Below, one piece after another: positions 49,206 through 64,000 of a stretch of DNA of 64,000 nt. This stretch comes from Arctopsyche grandis (Eukaryota; Arthropoda; Insecta; Trichoptera; Hydropsychidae): contig NC_135360.1 in NCBI RefSeq assembly GCF_051622035.1, positions 32,009,206 to 32,073,205 on the forward strand, written 5' to 3'. Every line of letters starts with the position of its first letter. Position 1 is the first letter of the stretch. The position numbers and the translations under genes are program-made. The notes beneath the pieces are model-generated. The model ran no database searches and was not told the origin of the DNA. It saw only the letters and a list, made by a program, of their open reading frames with translations.

Positions 49206-50565
49206 TTATCCAGATGCAGGTACGCTTGGTTTCGATACTAGATTGTCTTTATTTATAGGAATGGCTATGACTTGGAAAGCTCCTAAGAATAGAGTGGCTT
49301 GACCGTTGCCGTTGCCCAAGAATCCCAAAGCCCCAGGTGGCAAAAATGATAGGTTCGGTTGTCCATTGTCCCTGGTTTCTTCCCGAGGACTTTCTACTAA
49401 AGATTTGGATGATCCGTCGTTTTGATTTTCTTGATTTTGAGGGTCTTGTGTTTCTTCGTGGATCGTTTCGTCTGCGGATCTCTTTTTGTGGTGGTTTTGT
49501 ATGAAGCTGAACTGGTAGTTGTTTGTGTCAATCAGCTGAGTGGATGCAAAATTATCTGAAAATAAACAGAATAAATTTTATTATAAAAGGAGCTTCAATT
49601 CGATTTGCTGCATATCAATTTGGAATAAAAAAAAAAAGAAAAGTTAATCAACCCAAGAATTTAATGAATGTATGTAAATAACATACTTTCTTGCAAATCA
49701 TTTGAAACAATACACAAATAGAAGGCCAGGTGTACATTTGAATACATGGAAGTATTTAAATTGAATTTGTAAAGACATTAAGAAGACAATGTAGAGGAAA
49801 GTCGTGATGGAAATTCACAAATCAAAAAGCATTTATTTTAAAGCGTGTCATAACTACCTAAAATTAGTTACATCATTATCACTTTCAATGTAATTATTGT
49901 CGATGGAATCTTCTTTGATAGGGATGAGGACTATATCAGCTTCTTTAGTAGTGGTATCTATGTGTTCCATTTGGACTACGTCTTGCTTCAAATCCATGTT
50001 CACGTTTAGTGTATTCACCTTAGGCTTGGAACTTCTGTCGTATGTGATATTCTCTTCTTTATAGTTACTTTGAAGATGGACGTTGTGGAACGTTATGACT
50101 TTGTCTTGGAAGAATTTTTCAGCTTCTGCATCGTCGTAGCTTTGAGCTGATCTGGATTGAGGAGTGACCACAGGGATCAAGCAGAGGGCCAAAAACCAAA
50201 CGTACGTTTGCCACACCATGATTATGCAGTTGTGGCAATAGTTGCAAAGTGCATGCGCTTTTAAAACATTTGCATACACTTATGACAGGATATTTTCAGG
50301 TTGAAAAATGTTTGATAAGCATTTTGAAATGCGAACAACGCAGTTGACCCACTCTGACTACATAAATAACGCGAGACCATTATTGATACCGAAATTGGTT
50401 ACTAATTTAACTTTGAATGTATGCAAAATGTGGTTTTAATCGTGGAAATGATGCAGAAGTGTATTATATAGGACACTACTAATATGGGTGATTTTTTTAA
50501 AATTTATTTATTTATTTACCGATAACCACCAGTAGTAGAAGTAGTTCAAAGAGTGCGTTCTTCAT
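49206..50565 (-). CDS. Unrecognised small secreted protein with KKR site, 131 aa
   Basis: I do not recognise this family. Exons on the minus strand: 50565-50520 and 49555-49206. GT-AG, 132 codons including stop. The first exon encodes a signal peptide (MKNALFELLLLLVVI). The mature part has FIQNHHKKRSADETIHEE, where KKR is a classical prohormone-convertase/furin site. A Gln/Asn/Glu-rich stretch follows, then a hydrophobic Gly-rich C-terminal part (LPPGALGFLGNGNG, ATLFLGAFQVIAIP). There are no cysteines. A TATA box (CTATATAAGTC, 50652-50642) lies upstream and AATAAA about 30 bases after the stop (49175-49170). It could be a peptide precursor or a structural/cuticle-associated protein. The single intron contains the ORF at 50219. 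Confidence 0.8.
49854..50219 (-). CDS. Small secreted protein ORF inside the neighbour's intron, 121 aa
   Basis: I do not recognise the product. The ORF begins MVWQTYVWFLALCLIPVVTP, a good signal peptide, so I take the Met at 50219 and not the upstream in-frame one. The rest is acidic and polar (FFQDKVITFHNVHLQSNY, EADIVLIPIKEDS, IDNNYIESDNDVT) with no cysteine in the mature part. An AATAAA lies about 20 bases after the stop, which supports a single-exon gene. It lies on the same strand as, and wholly within, the intron of the 131-aa gene. It may instead be an alternative first exon of that gene through a donor near its end, but phase matching is poor at the best site. Confidence 0.6.
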   Translation of the reverse strand: MVWQTYVWFLALCLIPVVTPQSRSAQSYDDAEAEKFFQDKVITFHNVHLQSNYKEENITYDRSSKPKVNTLNVNMDLKQDVVQMEHIDTTTKEADIVLIPIKEDSIDNNYIESDNDVTNFR

Positions 50566-51189
50566 TATTATCTGGCGAGAAGTTCGCTTGTAGAATGTCG
50601 TATATTATTGGTGAAATGCGATAATGGCGTTTAGGTTCTCGACTTATATAGTTTTTTGCTGGAAATGTAGAGTTCGTGTGTGGAATATTTTAAATGGGAA
50701 CTTGTCAAGTTAATCGCTAAACGATGCGTGCATTTTATCACAGTGCAATGTTAAAATGAATTGTCTAAAAATGGCGAGGAATTGTTTTATGGCTTCGAAG
50801 AAATTCAATTGGGTCGTTAAGTACATAGTCTTTATCGTTTATGTCAATAATGCGCTTTTAAATAAATTATAATATAGCACTTTATGTATGTAGTTTTGAA
50901 GACATTCGAAAATTATCTTGTTTTAAGCTTCATATACAATAAAGAAGACTAAAGTTGATGTACATACGAGTATATACACATTTATGAAATTTCATATACG
51001 CGTTATGCCAAAAGGATCAAAAAGATTTAGTCTGAAACATTACTCTTCACCACATGATACGATAAACTGTGTATGTACATAGATTTAATGTAGGGTCACA
51101 TGTGCCAGTAATACTTCAGATACACTGATATATAAATCTGTTCATAAAAATAATATTTTGATCAATAAGTTTTTCCAGTGATGACTTAT

Positions 51190-52350
51190 GAATGATAGTG
51201 TATGGTAATTCACAAAATCGGGTATACACAGATAAGTGTGGAAAGGTGTATGATTTGAATAACAAAAATATATTGAAAGAGATATATGTACATGAAAGTA
51301 AGATCAAGGTAACAGATTTACATAGATACTGAGTAGTAAAAGGGAAATTTACCCCGACTAACAGATGGAGAAAGGAAATATTAGTATGTAATCCAAGATC
51401 GTTTAGAAGAGTGGACGATGAACTGATGAACTGATGGTCTGAAGAAAATATGCGGAATAAGGTTGATGAAGGTTGAAGTGAAGATAAGCAAGAATGACAT
51501 ATGATATGTATATTACATTATTGGAAAGGCTTTCATCCAGCAGTGAATAGCAAAATAAGACGTGCATTATAAATTGAGGAAGTACATATGTATGGTATTT
51601 CAAAAAATCAGGTATACACAGAGAAGCGTTGAAAGGTGCTTCAATAACAAGAAGATATCAAAATAAAAATACATGGATGAGAAGTAAGATACAAGGTAGC
51701 TAAGCTAGTAAAAGGTATATTTACCAGAAGGTACTGAGTAGTAGATGGGACATTTACCTAGACTAATTGATGGAGAAAAGAAATATTAGTATGCAATCCA
51801 AGATCATATAGAAAAGTGGACGATGGACTGATGGTCTGAAGAAAATATGTTGAATAAAGTTGATGAAGGTGAAAGTGAAGATAAGCAGGAATGACATGTG
51901 ATATGTATATTACAATATTGGAAATGTTTTCATCTAGCAGTGGATGGAAAAATAAGATGTGAAAATGCATTCTAAATTCAGAAAGTATCTATGATATTTC
52001 ATTAAATCAGGCTTACACAGAGAATTATGGAAAAATGTACGATTTGAATAACAAAAAGAGATCGAAACAGAGACACATGGAGACGAAGTAGGATCAATGT
52101 AGCAGTAATAAGTAGCTGAGCTAGTAACAAACTTTAAGAAGCAGTAGGAGGGAAAATTACCCAGACTAATGGATGATAGATAGAGAAAGCAAATATTAGT
52201 ATGATATCCAAGATAATGTATATAGAAGAGCGTATGCTGGACTGATAAAGTTGATGACTGTTGAAATGAAGATAGGAATTATGTAGAGTTGGAAAGGCTT
52301 TCACCTAGCAGTGGATGGCAAAATAAGAGCTGAAAACGCATCGATAAACT
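51190..52350 (+). repeat. Three tandem units of about 395 bp carrying RTE-LINE 3' ends
   Basis: Units repeat at ggtatacacagataagtg (51221), ggtatacacagagaagc (51611) and ggcttacacagagaat (52010). Each contains ggaaaggctttcatccagcagtg-like sequence (51517, 51917-51930 diverged, 52289), which is the end of RTE-type LINE ORFs (the ...AFIQQW ending) in sense orientation. The whole block was duplicated in tandem after LINE insertion. Confidence 0.75.
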
Positions 52351-52566
52351 TTTAATGAATAAATTTATGTACATATGTATTTAGTATACAAGACAATAAT
52401 CATTGAGCAACATTGCTAATATACAGTAAGTTTAAAATATTTTGCATCAAAAAACTGGTACCGCACTAATGAGCTCTAGATATCTACATACATGCATACT
52501 TAAAGGATAAAAAGAAGCTATTTCCTATGCATAATTTAAATAATAGACACGAATGTCCAGAAATAG

Positions 52567-52602
52567 TATAAATAGCCTCGTACTCTTGTAAAATACATCA
52601 GT
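52567..52602 (+). promoter_or_regulatory. TATA box and TCAGT initiator of the Pro/Ala/Asp-repeat gene
   Basis: TATAAATA at 52567-52574 lies 31 bases before TCAGT (52598-52602), the arthropod core-promoter arrangement. The start codon is at 52654. Confidence 0.8.
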
Positions 52603-52653
52603 CAGGTTACAGAAGTAGTAAACAACAATCGAAGAAAACAACAAAGCCTAAAC

Positions 52654-53250
52654 ATGTTCAAGTTTTTGGTTCTATCCCTCCTTTGCATTGGACTATTCAA
52701 TCACGGCAAGTTTCCTTATTTAATTTATAAAACTTCACCATTATTATATTTATATTTGTAATATTTGCAAACAATATTTTTTTTTAGTGTTTTCCATTCC
52801 TTTTAAAGAGAGAGGACTTTATGCCTTTTTTATTATATTTTTTCAGATGATATGCTTGTATCATCTTTGAGAATTGCCAGATCACCACAAATGGCACCAC
52901 CAGCTGCTCCAGCTCCTCCAGCAGCACCAGCTGCCCCAGATGCACCAGCAGCTCCTGACGCACCAGCTCAACCTGATGCTCCAGCTCAGCCTGATGCCCC
53001 AGCAGCTCCTGATGCACCAGCCCAACCTGATGCCCCAGCAGCTCCAGATGCTCCAGCTCAACCTGATGCACCAGCACAGCCCGATGCACCAGCTGCTCCC
53101 GATGCACCAGCTCAACCCGATGCACCAGCTGCTCCCGATGCACCAGCTCAACCTGATGCTCCAGCCCAACCAGACGCTCCAGCTCAGCCTGATGCTCCAG
53201 CCCAACCTGATGCTCCAGCTCAGCCTGATGCACCCGCAGGTGGCCAGTAA
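52654..53250 (+). CDS. Secreted Pro/Ala/Asp repeat protein, 151 aa, GC-AG intron
   Basis: Exons: 52654-52705 and 52847-53250, totalling 152 codons. Exon 1 encodes a signal peptide (MFKFLVLSLLCIGLFNH). The mature part starts DDMLVSSLRIARSPQMAPPA and continues in about 16 units of PDAPA joined by Q or A (PDAPAQPDAPAAPDAPA), ending AGGQ. Low-complexity, acidic, Pro-rich secreted repeats like this occur in antimicrobial-like, silk, cuticle or male accessory proteins, and I cannot choose among them. The donor is CACG|GCAAGT, a GC-AG intron: no GT donor nearby keeps the frame. An AATAAA lies at 53385. The 18-bp DNA unit (gatgcaccagctcaacct) makes the array prone to length change. Confidence 0.85.
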
Positions 53251-53732
53251 AACACTTGTCGACACTTGCTACCAGTGCATACATACATATATGAATGATG
53301 ACTGAATTTGCGTTTATATTTAAACATTTATTATTTAAGGAACTGAGCATTTGAAAATATTGTTTCATTGTGAAATAATGAAAAAATAAATGACATTAAA
53401 TACTTAAAGAAATTATAAATGGTTTCTTATTTTATTTTTATTTTTAGTTGGAATATTCAATTGATTTTTGGTAGTAATATATATCTACGAATGTATTTAC
53501 GTATGTATTATATAATACAAGCCGAAGCGAAAAGTTAAAATTTTGGATTTCCCACGATAGACTCATCAAGGAAACGTTAAATAGATTTCGGTATTTTTCT
53601 TTTTAATTATAATTATGTAATAAACAAATAATTAAAAAATAATATAATATTAAAAAATTTGCATTTTATTCAAATGTACACTTCATTAATTTACATTTTG
53701 AATTAGAATTTTAGTCAATTTTCCACGCAAGA

Positions 53733-59595
<5,863 letters not shown>

Positions 59596-59686
59596 CTTGT
59601 TTATTAGTTATTTTTAATGTTTTTCTTAATAAAAGGATTACAAATTGCAATTGGACAGGTTCAATATGAATTATATTATGTGTAGA

Positions 59687-60484
59687 ACAGAAAAATGTTA
59701 AAATAATAGAAGTGGCTTTAGGCGTTATATTGTTGTCAAGTGAGGATTGTCCACAGACATTCCTAAATAATTTTAGCATCAGTCGTATTTGATGCTTGGT
59801 GATCGACGTACATACAATGTCCGATAAAAACTTTGTTTATATTATTCGGTATGGTATGGGCAAGTGCATCGTTAAAAATTGCACAATGCATTCAAAAACA
59901 CACAATAAACAACATGGGATACATTTTTATAAGTAAATTGCTCATTTAAGTAACATATTATTCTATTAACATCGTAGTATGACAGTTTTGTCGGCAGTGT
60001 CATGTCGATCGCCCGCATTCTACATAAAATTTCAGGGGTGGCACCAGAGAAATGTAAAAATTATTTTTAAATAAATGTAAAAACATTTCTCTTTGTGGCG
60101 CCGAATACTCAATTATATTAATAACCAATTATTTAAGTTTAATTTATATAAACATCGTTCATTTTATATTATACATATTTTTGTTGAAACTATACATTAC
60201 ACGTTAATTTAACATTTCCCAAGGACAGACAAATAAAAAAAAAGTGGATAAAAATAATCCGCCAACTGAGAAAAGAAACGGATTGGCCACCAACGCACAA
60301 CACCACCATATATTCAAATTGTAAATAAATCTATATCAAAATAAAACTTTAATTTCTATAGTTAATATGTGATGACCCTGATTATATTCCATGCATTGTA
60401 GCGTAGTTATGGAGACGTCACACTTATTATTGATACAAGCAAAGCATTGGTAAAGGCACTTCTATTATTATAACATTTCTCTGG
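59687..60484. mobile_element. Family X, copy 2 (798 bp)
   Basis: The left end cagaaaaatgttaaaataat and right end attattataacatttctctgg correspond to the ends at 24850/25618, and internal sequence matches copy 1 in reverse orientation. It begins about 90 bp upstream of the kelch-like start codon, so it may overlap that gene's promoter. Confidence 0.75.
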
Positions 60485-60540
60485 TCGGTACAGTAAAAAA
60501 AATGCAATATATGTATGTTACGTTCTAGTATAGAAATATG

Positions 60541-61085
60541 TGCTCATTTAAGTAACATATTATTCTATTAACATCGTAGTTTGACAGTTTTGTCGGCAGT
60601 GTCATGTCGATCGCCCGCATTCTACATAAAATTTCAGGGGTGGCACCAGAGAAATGTAAAAATTATTTTTAAATAAATGTAAAAACATTTCTCTTGGTGG
60701 CACCGAATACGCAATTATATTAATAACCAATTATTTAAGTTTAATTAATATGAACCTCGTTCATTTGATATTGTGGATATTTTTGTTGACATTACACGTT
60801 AATTTAAGAGTTCCCAAGGACAGACAAATACAAAAAAGTGGATAATAATAATCCGCCATTGAGAAAAGAAACGGATTGGCCACCAAAACCCAAAACTACC
60901 ATATACTCAAATTGTAAATAAATCTATATCAAAATAAAACTTTAATTTCTTTAGTGAATATGTGTTGACCCTGATTGTATTCCGTGCGTTGTATCGTAGT
61001 GATGGAGACGTACCGCGTAATATTGAAACAATGTATTTATTCGTAAAGGCAGTTCTATTATTATAAGTTTATAACATTTCTCTGG
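60541..61085. mobile_element. Family X, copy 3, left-truncated
   Basis: It starts within the family at ctcatttaagtaacatatta and runs to the right end ataacatttctctggtg. It lies directly beside copy 2 in the same orientation. Confidence 0.75.
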
Positions 61086-62250
61086 TGTAGAAGGACTTAC
61101 CTAGTGAATAGAATCCTAGTGATGACTGGTCGAGTATAAAGATCATTGGTTATTCAATGCTCTGTCGGGATAGATAAGCCTATCTTATCCTGTTATTAGT
61201 CGGTTTCACTTTGTTATTTCATTTTTAAAAGTTAATTACATACATGTGAACATATGTATGTCAATAATAAATAAGACGAAGAATGAATTTTAAAGCTAAA
61301 CTACCACACATATTTTTATAGTAAAGTCAATCGGCAGTTAATCGTGTTTTTTATTGTTAAGAATGCCGTTTTTCATCACAAACAAATATGTTTTTATTGT
61401 GGTGATTTCATTGACATTGAAAAAACCACATATGTATGTAAATAACTAATATAAAAATAACATATATATGTAGATTTTGGAATGATCGGCTTTTCTTAGG
61501 CATCAATTTTACAATTCGAAACACTGTCAATTTTCACGATTCAGATTATCTTGTATTAGATTAAATAAAAGTATATTTAAATACTTAGATTTCAATCGAA
61601 ATTCAAAGTAAAATTCAGAGACCAATTATCTAAAATTGCGATCTAAAAGGTCTTAACGATTTGATGAGATGTTTAAATACAATTTGATTATTGATTACGT
61701 GTTCAGAAACACAAAAAACACGTTTTTAACTTACCGGAGTGGAGACTAATCAATAATTACTAAATTTGACCCACTCAATTCAAATATGACAGTGATTTTT
61801 TGTTTTTTGTTTTTCAAATATGATAATGATTGTTAGTTTTCACTCGTTTAAAATACGCAAAGTTTTAATAGAATTTCGGCTTTTGCAGTATTTACCGCTC
61901 GAGTTAGTACGTTTAGATAAAAAAAATATTGAGATTGAAAACCAGTCCTTGTAAACATAGCAAAATATAAAACTGGTTCAATTAAAACATAATAGCTTGA
62001 GAAAAATAATGTACAAAAAAATATATTTTTGAATTTCAAAATTAGCTATATAATTGATTAAAAGTATTTTAAAGCAATAAAAATCACAATTAATTGAAAA
62101 AAACATCTGAAAATTGATTCTAATACTCACTTATGGCACAGCAATCCTAGATTTTGAGTTAAATACTGCAAAAGCTAAAAATCTGTAAAAATTGCGTAGC
62201 TTTTAAACGCTCATATCTCATTAACAAAAGAAAACCAAGAAAACTGTCTT
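61086..62250. other. Intergenic, no gene seen
   Basis: AT-rich sequence with no bounded repeat or exon that I can support. Confidence 0.45.
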
Positions 62251-62257
62251 TTTAGTT

Positions 62258-62505
62258 TTTTTTTGGTTCAGAGATGAGATATGATTTTTTGAGATTCGGA
62301 GATATATGTATGTGTTTGTTAAATCGCGCGATTTTTCTATATCTTGGTGTTGTTCGGTCCATATCTCAAAATCTGTCAATTTCATGTTCAAAACGAATAT
62401 TGGAATCTATAGTCGGGTATTTTATCTTTCATTTGTAGTACTTTTCAGCGTTCAAATCACTCTAAGTAGTCGTTCAGTTCATATCAAAAGTCAAAAGTAC
62501 AAAAG
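62258..62505. repeat. Copy of the 379-bp MITE body, ends partly lost
   Basis: It matches 20775-21055 (tttttctatatcttggtgttgttcggtc; tatctttcatttgtagtac). The CACTGTTCG termini are missing. The following ttgagtggtacccaagataagg resembles the RTE-LINE EWYPR region. Confidence 0.7.
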
Positions 62506-62509
62506 TAGA

Positions 62510-63172
62510 GAGTTCTTTGAGTGGTACCCAAGATAAGGACAGAAGGGAGTAAGAAAAATATTGAGCGTTGATTTGAGTTGAATGATGACTACATATGATG
62601 AATTAGAATAGAAGATAAATAAAGGAAAAATACTATCAAAATAATTTTATTTTTGTTCTAAAATAATACGAGCACACATTTTAAACTAAACTTAAACTCA
62701 AACACACATACATTAAAATCTCATTTTGATCATATTATAATAGATACATACATATGTAATTGTTCTACATACGTAGTTTCACAAATAAAAAAAATAAACA
62801 ATTAAAAACATATATTTCTAAATTAAATAAGCGATACGAAAAAAAATCACTATTTGGTATTGAAACGTTTACACTACATACATACATAATACTTGTGGGT
62901 TTCAAATACGTGCATACCTTTTATAAAAATTAGATACAATTATGCACACGTTGCAATTATTTAGCACCTAATCGAAAAAGGACGTACATATGTACATAGA
63001 TACATATTTATATATAAATACTAGCTATTGTATTTAAAAACGATAATACTAGCTTACATAGTCGAACGCGCGCACACCGAATTCTTTCCATGCTAATTCT
63101 CTCTAACAGTTTATGGAAATTCAATTATAATATATGTACAAGTATTTATTTTATTTTAATATTATTTTTAAA
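62510..63172. other. Intergenic, no gene seen
   Basis: AT-rich, with short tatgtacatacata-type repeats. The end of the next gene's 3'UTR probably lies here, as AATAAA motifs in the minus strand occur just below 63173. Confidence 0.45.
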
Positions 63173-63413
63173 TCATTTCCACGACCGCCACTGTCGAACG
63201 ATGGACGCCGGATGCGGATGAAATTCGCTGTTGTGGAAAATCCCATTGAAGAAGGTTCCAGACTTTTCCACGGGATACTGCACCTGAAAGTAAGCGTTGG
63301 TTTTTTTTTACATTATTTAAAATATTTATTTATTTATACTTTGGGAAAGGCGACATAATTTAAAAAAAAATATTTTACCATGCTGCCATATTCGGGTTGC
63401 CCCTGAGCGACAT
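63173..63413 (-). CDS. Last two exons of an unrecognised gene (partial)
   Basis: On the minus strand, a 35-bp exon (63413-63379) ends at a GT donor. It continues in phase into a terminal exon (63283-63173) that ends in TGA, with AATAAA motifs shortly downstream. The joined frame reads VAQGQPEYGSM, then VQYPVEKSGTFFNGIFHN, then SEFHPHPASIVRQWRSWK. It is not low-complexity and looks like a conserved C-terminus, but I cannot name the family. Upstream exons would lie beyond the window or within the last 580 bp, where I find none. The very short exon makes the model less sure. Confidence 0.5.
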
Positions 63414-63519
63414 CTATGGTATTAAATTTGTACGTAAACAAATTTATATATTATGAATTTTTATGATTATGAAATTTTAATTAAATAGTGGTGGTACTTT
63501 ATTTTATTTTATTTCATAG

Positions 63520-63858
63520 AACATGAACACTCGCCTTTTTAGATCGCTTCAAAGCGACGAGCGCACTTATACCAATAAGCATTTTATATAATACAATGCG
63601 AATTCATACCAACATTCACAGTGACATCTATGGATACATATTTGCAGCATATTATAATCGAATTGGCAAACCTTAAAACACTGAATAACTTGAAATTAGC
63701 AAGAAAGACAGGAAGGAGATGCCAATATTACAGGAATTGTTTCAATGAAAATCAGAAAAATTGACAAACTCTGATAAGAAATGATCACAAACCAAGGTCT
63801 GGCCAGCGGTAGGACTCTAGTGGGACTCGAACTCATGACCACTCTGCTCGAAAGCATA
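63520..63858 (-). mobile_element. tRNA-derived SINE, head type B, tail type B
   Basis: In reverse orientation, the tail hairpin (cactcgccttttt...gcgacgagcgc) is at 63530-63570, the core at 63660-63800, and the head with gtgggactcgaactcatgaccactctgctcg ends near 63855. The B-box is recognisable. Confidence 0.8.
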
Positions 63859-63862
63859 ATAT

Positions 63863-64000
63863 TGTAACTTATGCGAAAAAGGAGCCACCGTCTTAATTGG
63901 TTCTGATGATTATCTCCAGGCTTAAGTGCAAGTTGGCTAACAATGTAAACCCCCGAATTGACATAGTGGTCGGTAAGTGGTTCCCCCTAGAGATCTCAGA
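63863..64000. mobile_element. Partial LTR at the window edge
   Basis: From TGTAAC onward it matches the first part of the solo LTR at 19401, clearest at gattatctccag.ctaagtgcaag and tggctaa. It is cut by the window end, so whether a full element follows is unknown. Confidence 0.55.

Noticed and set aside
52882-53368. Minus-strand and alternative-frame ORFs over the PDAPA repeat
   Set aside because: Periodic DNA keeps several frames open. The plus-strand frame has the signal peptide, splice phase and promoter.

Overview
Organism. This is a nuclear insect-type window: AT-rich, with short spliced exons, long (TA)n arrays and many nested transposons. It encodes a six-cysteine odorant-binding protein, an astacin protease and conserved animal genes. 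The order cannot be fixed from sequence alone. I rebuilt exons by hand from reading frame, GT/AG (once GC/AG) splice sites and family similarity. Every complete model closes to a whole number of codons.

Layout. 1114-11614 (+): LZTR1 (Kelch, BTB-BACK, BTB-BACK; 14 exons, 779 aa). Its large introns hold hAT and RTE-LINE pieces, tRNA-derived SINEs and a short Ty3/Gypsy-type LTR element (7289-10332). 12096-13961: a small Helitron and a Tigger/pogo element. 14966-24234 (+): an ENTPD5/6-type nucleoside diphosphatase (10 exons, 459 aa). Its introns hold a solo LTR, MITEs with clear target duplications, and a foldback element inside a Helitron-like element. 24850-39800: a gene-poor tract of MITEs, SINEs and minisatellites, plus two GC-richer promoter-like islands. 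39914-46081 (+): a secreted astacin metalloprotease (6 exons, 282 aa). 46.9-53.3 kb: a cluster of small secreted-protein genes. These are an odorant-binding protein (-), an unrecognised KKR-containing secreted protein (-) with a second small secreted-protein ORF inside its intron, and a Pro/Ala/Asp-repeat protein (+). 53733-59595 (-): a kelch-like BTB-BACK-Kelch protein (10 exons, 551 aa). 59687-61085: two adjacent copies of an unfamiliar DNA-transposon-like family. 63173-63413 (-): the last two exons of an unrecognised gene. The window ends in a partial LTR.

How the genes relate. LZTR1 and the kelch-like protein both belong to families of CUL3 ubiquitin-ligase substrate adaptors. The ENTPD and the astacin act in or through the secretory pathway. 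I see no evidence of one shared pathway. The 47-53 kb genes share signal peptides, tiny first exons and, for most of them, TATA promoters, as tissue-specific secreted products do.

Most notable signal. The SINEs share one core but end in at least four different hairpins. The stem sequences differ between subfamilies while each stem stays self-complementary, and the loop (consensus near GCATTGGGGTTTACCTGTAA) is conserved. That is a covariation pattern expected of a functional RNA structure, perhaps the site by which a partner LINE reverse transcriptase recognises the SINE RNA.
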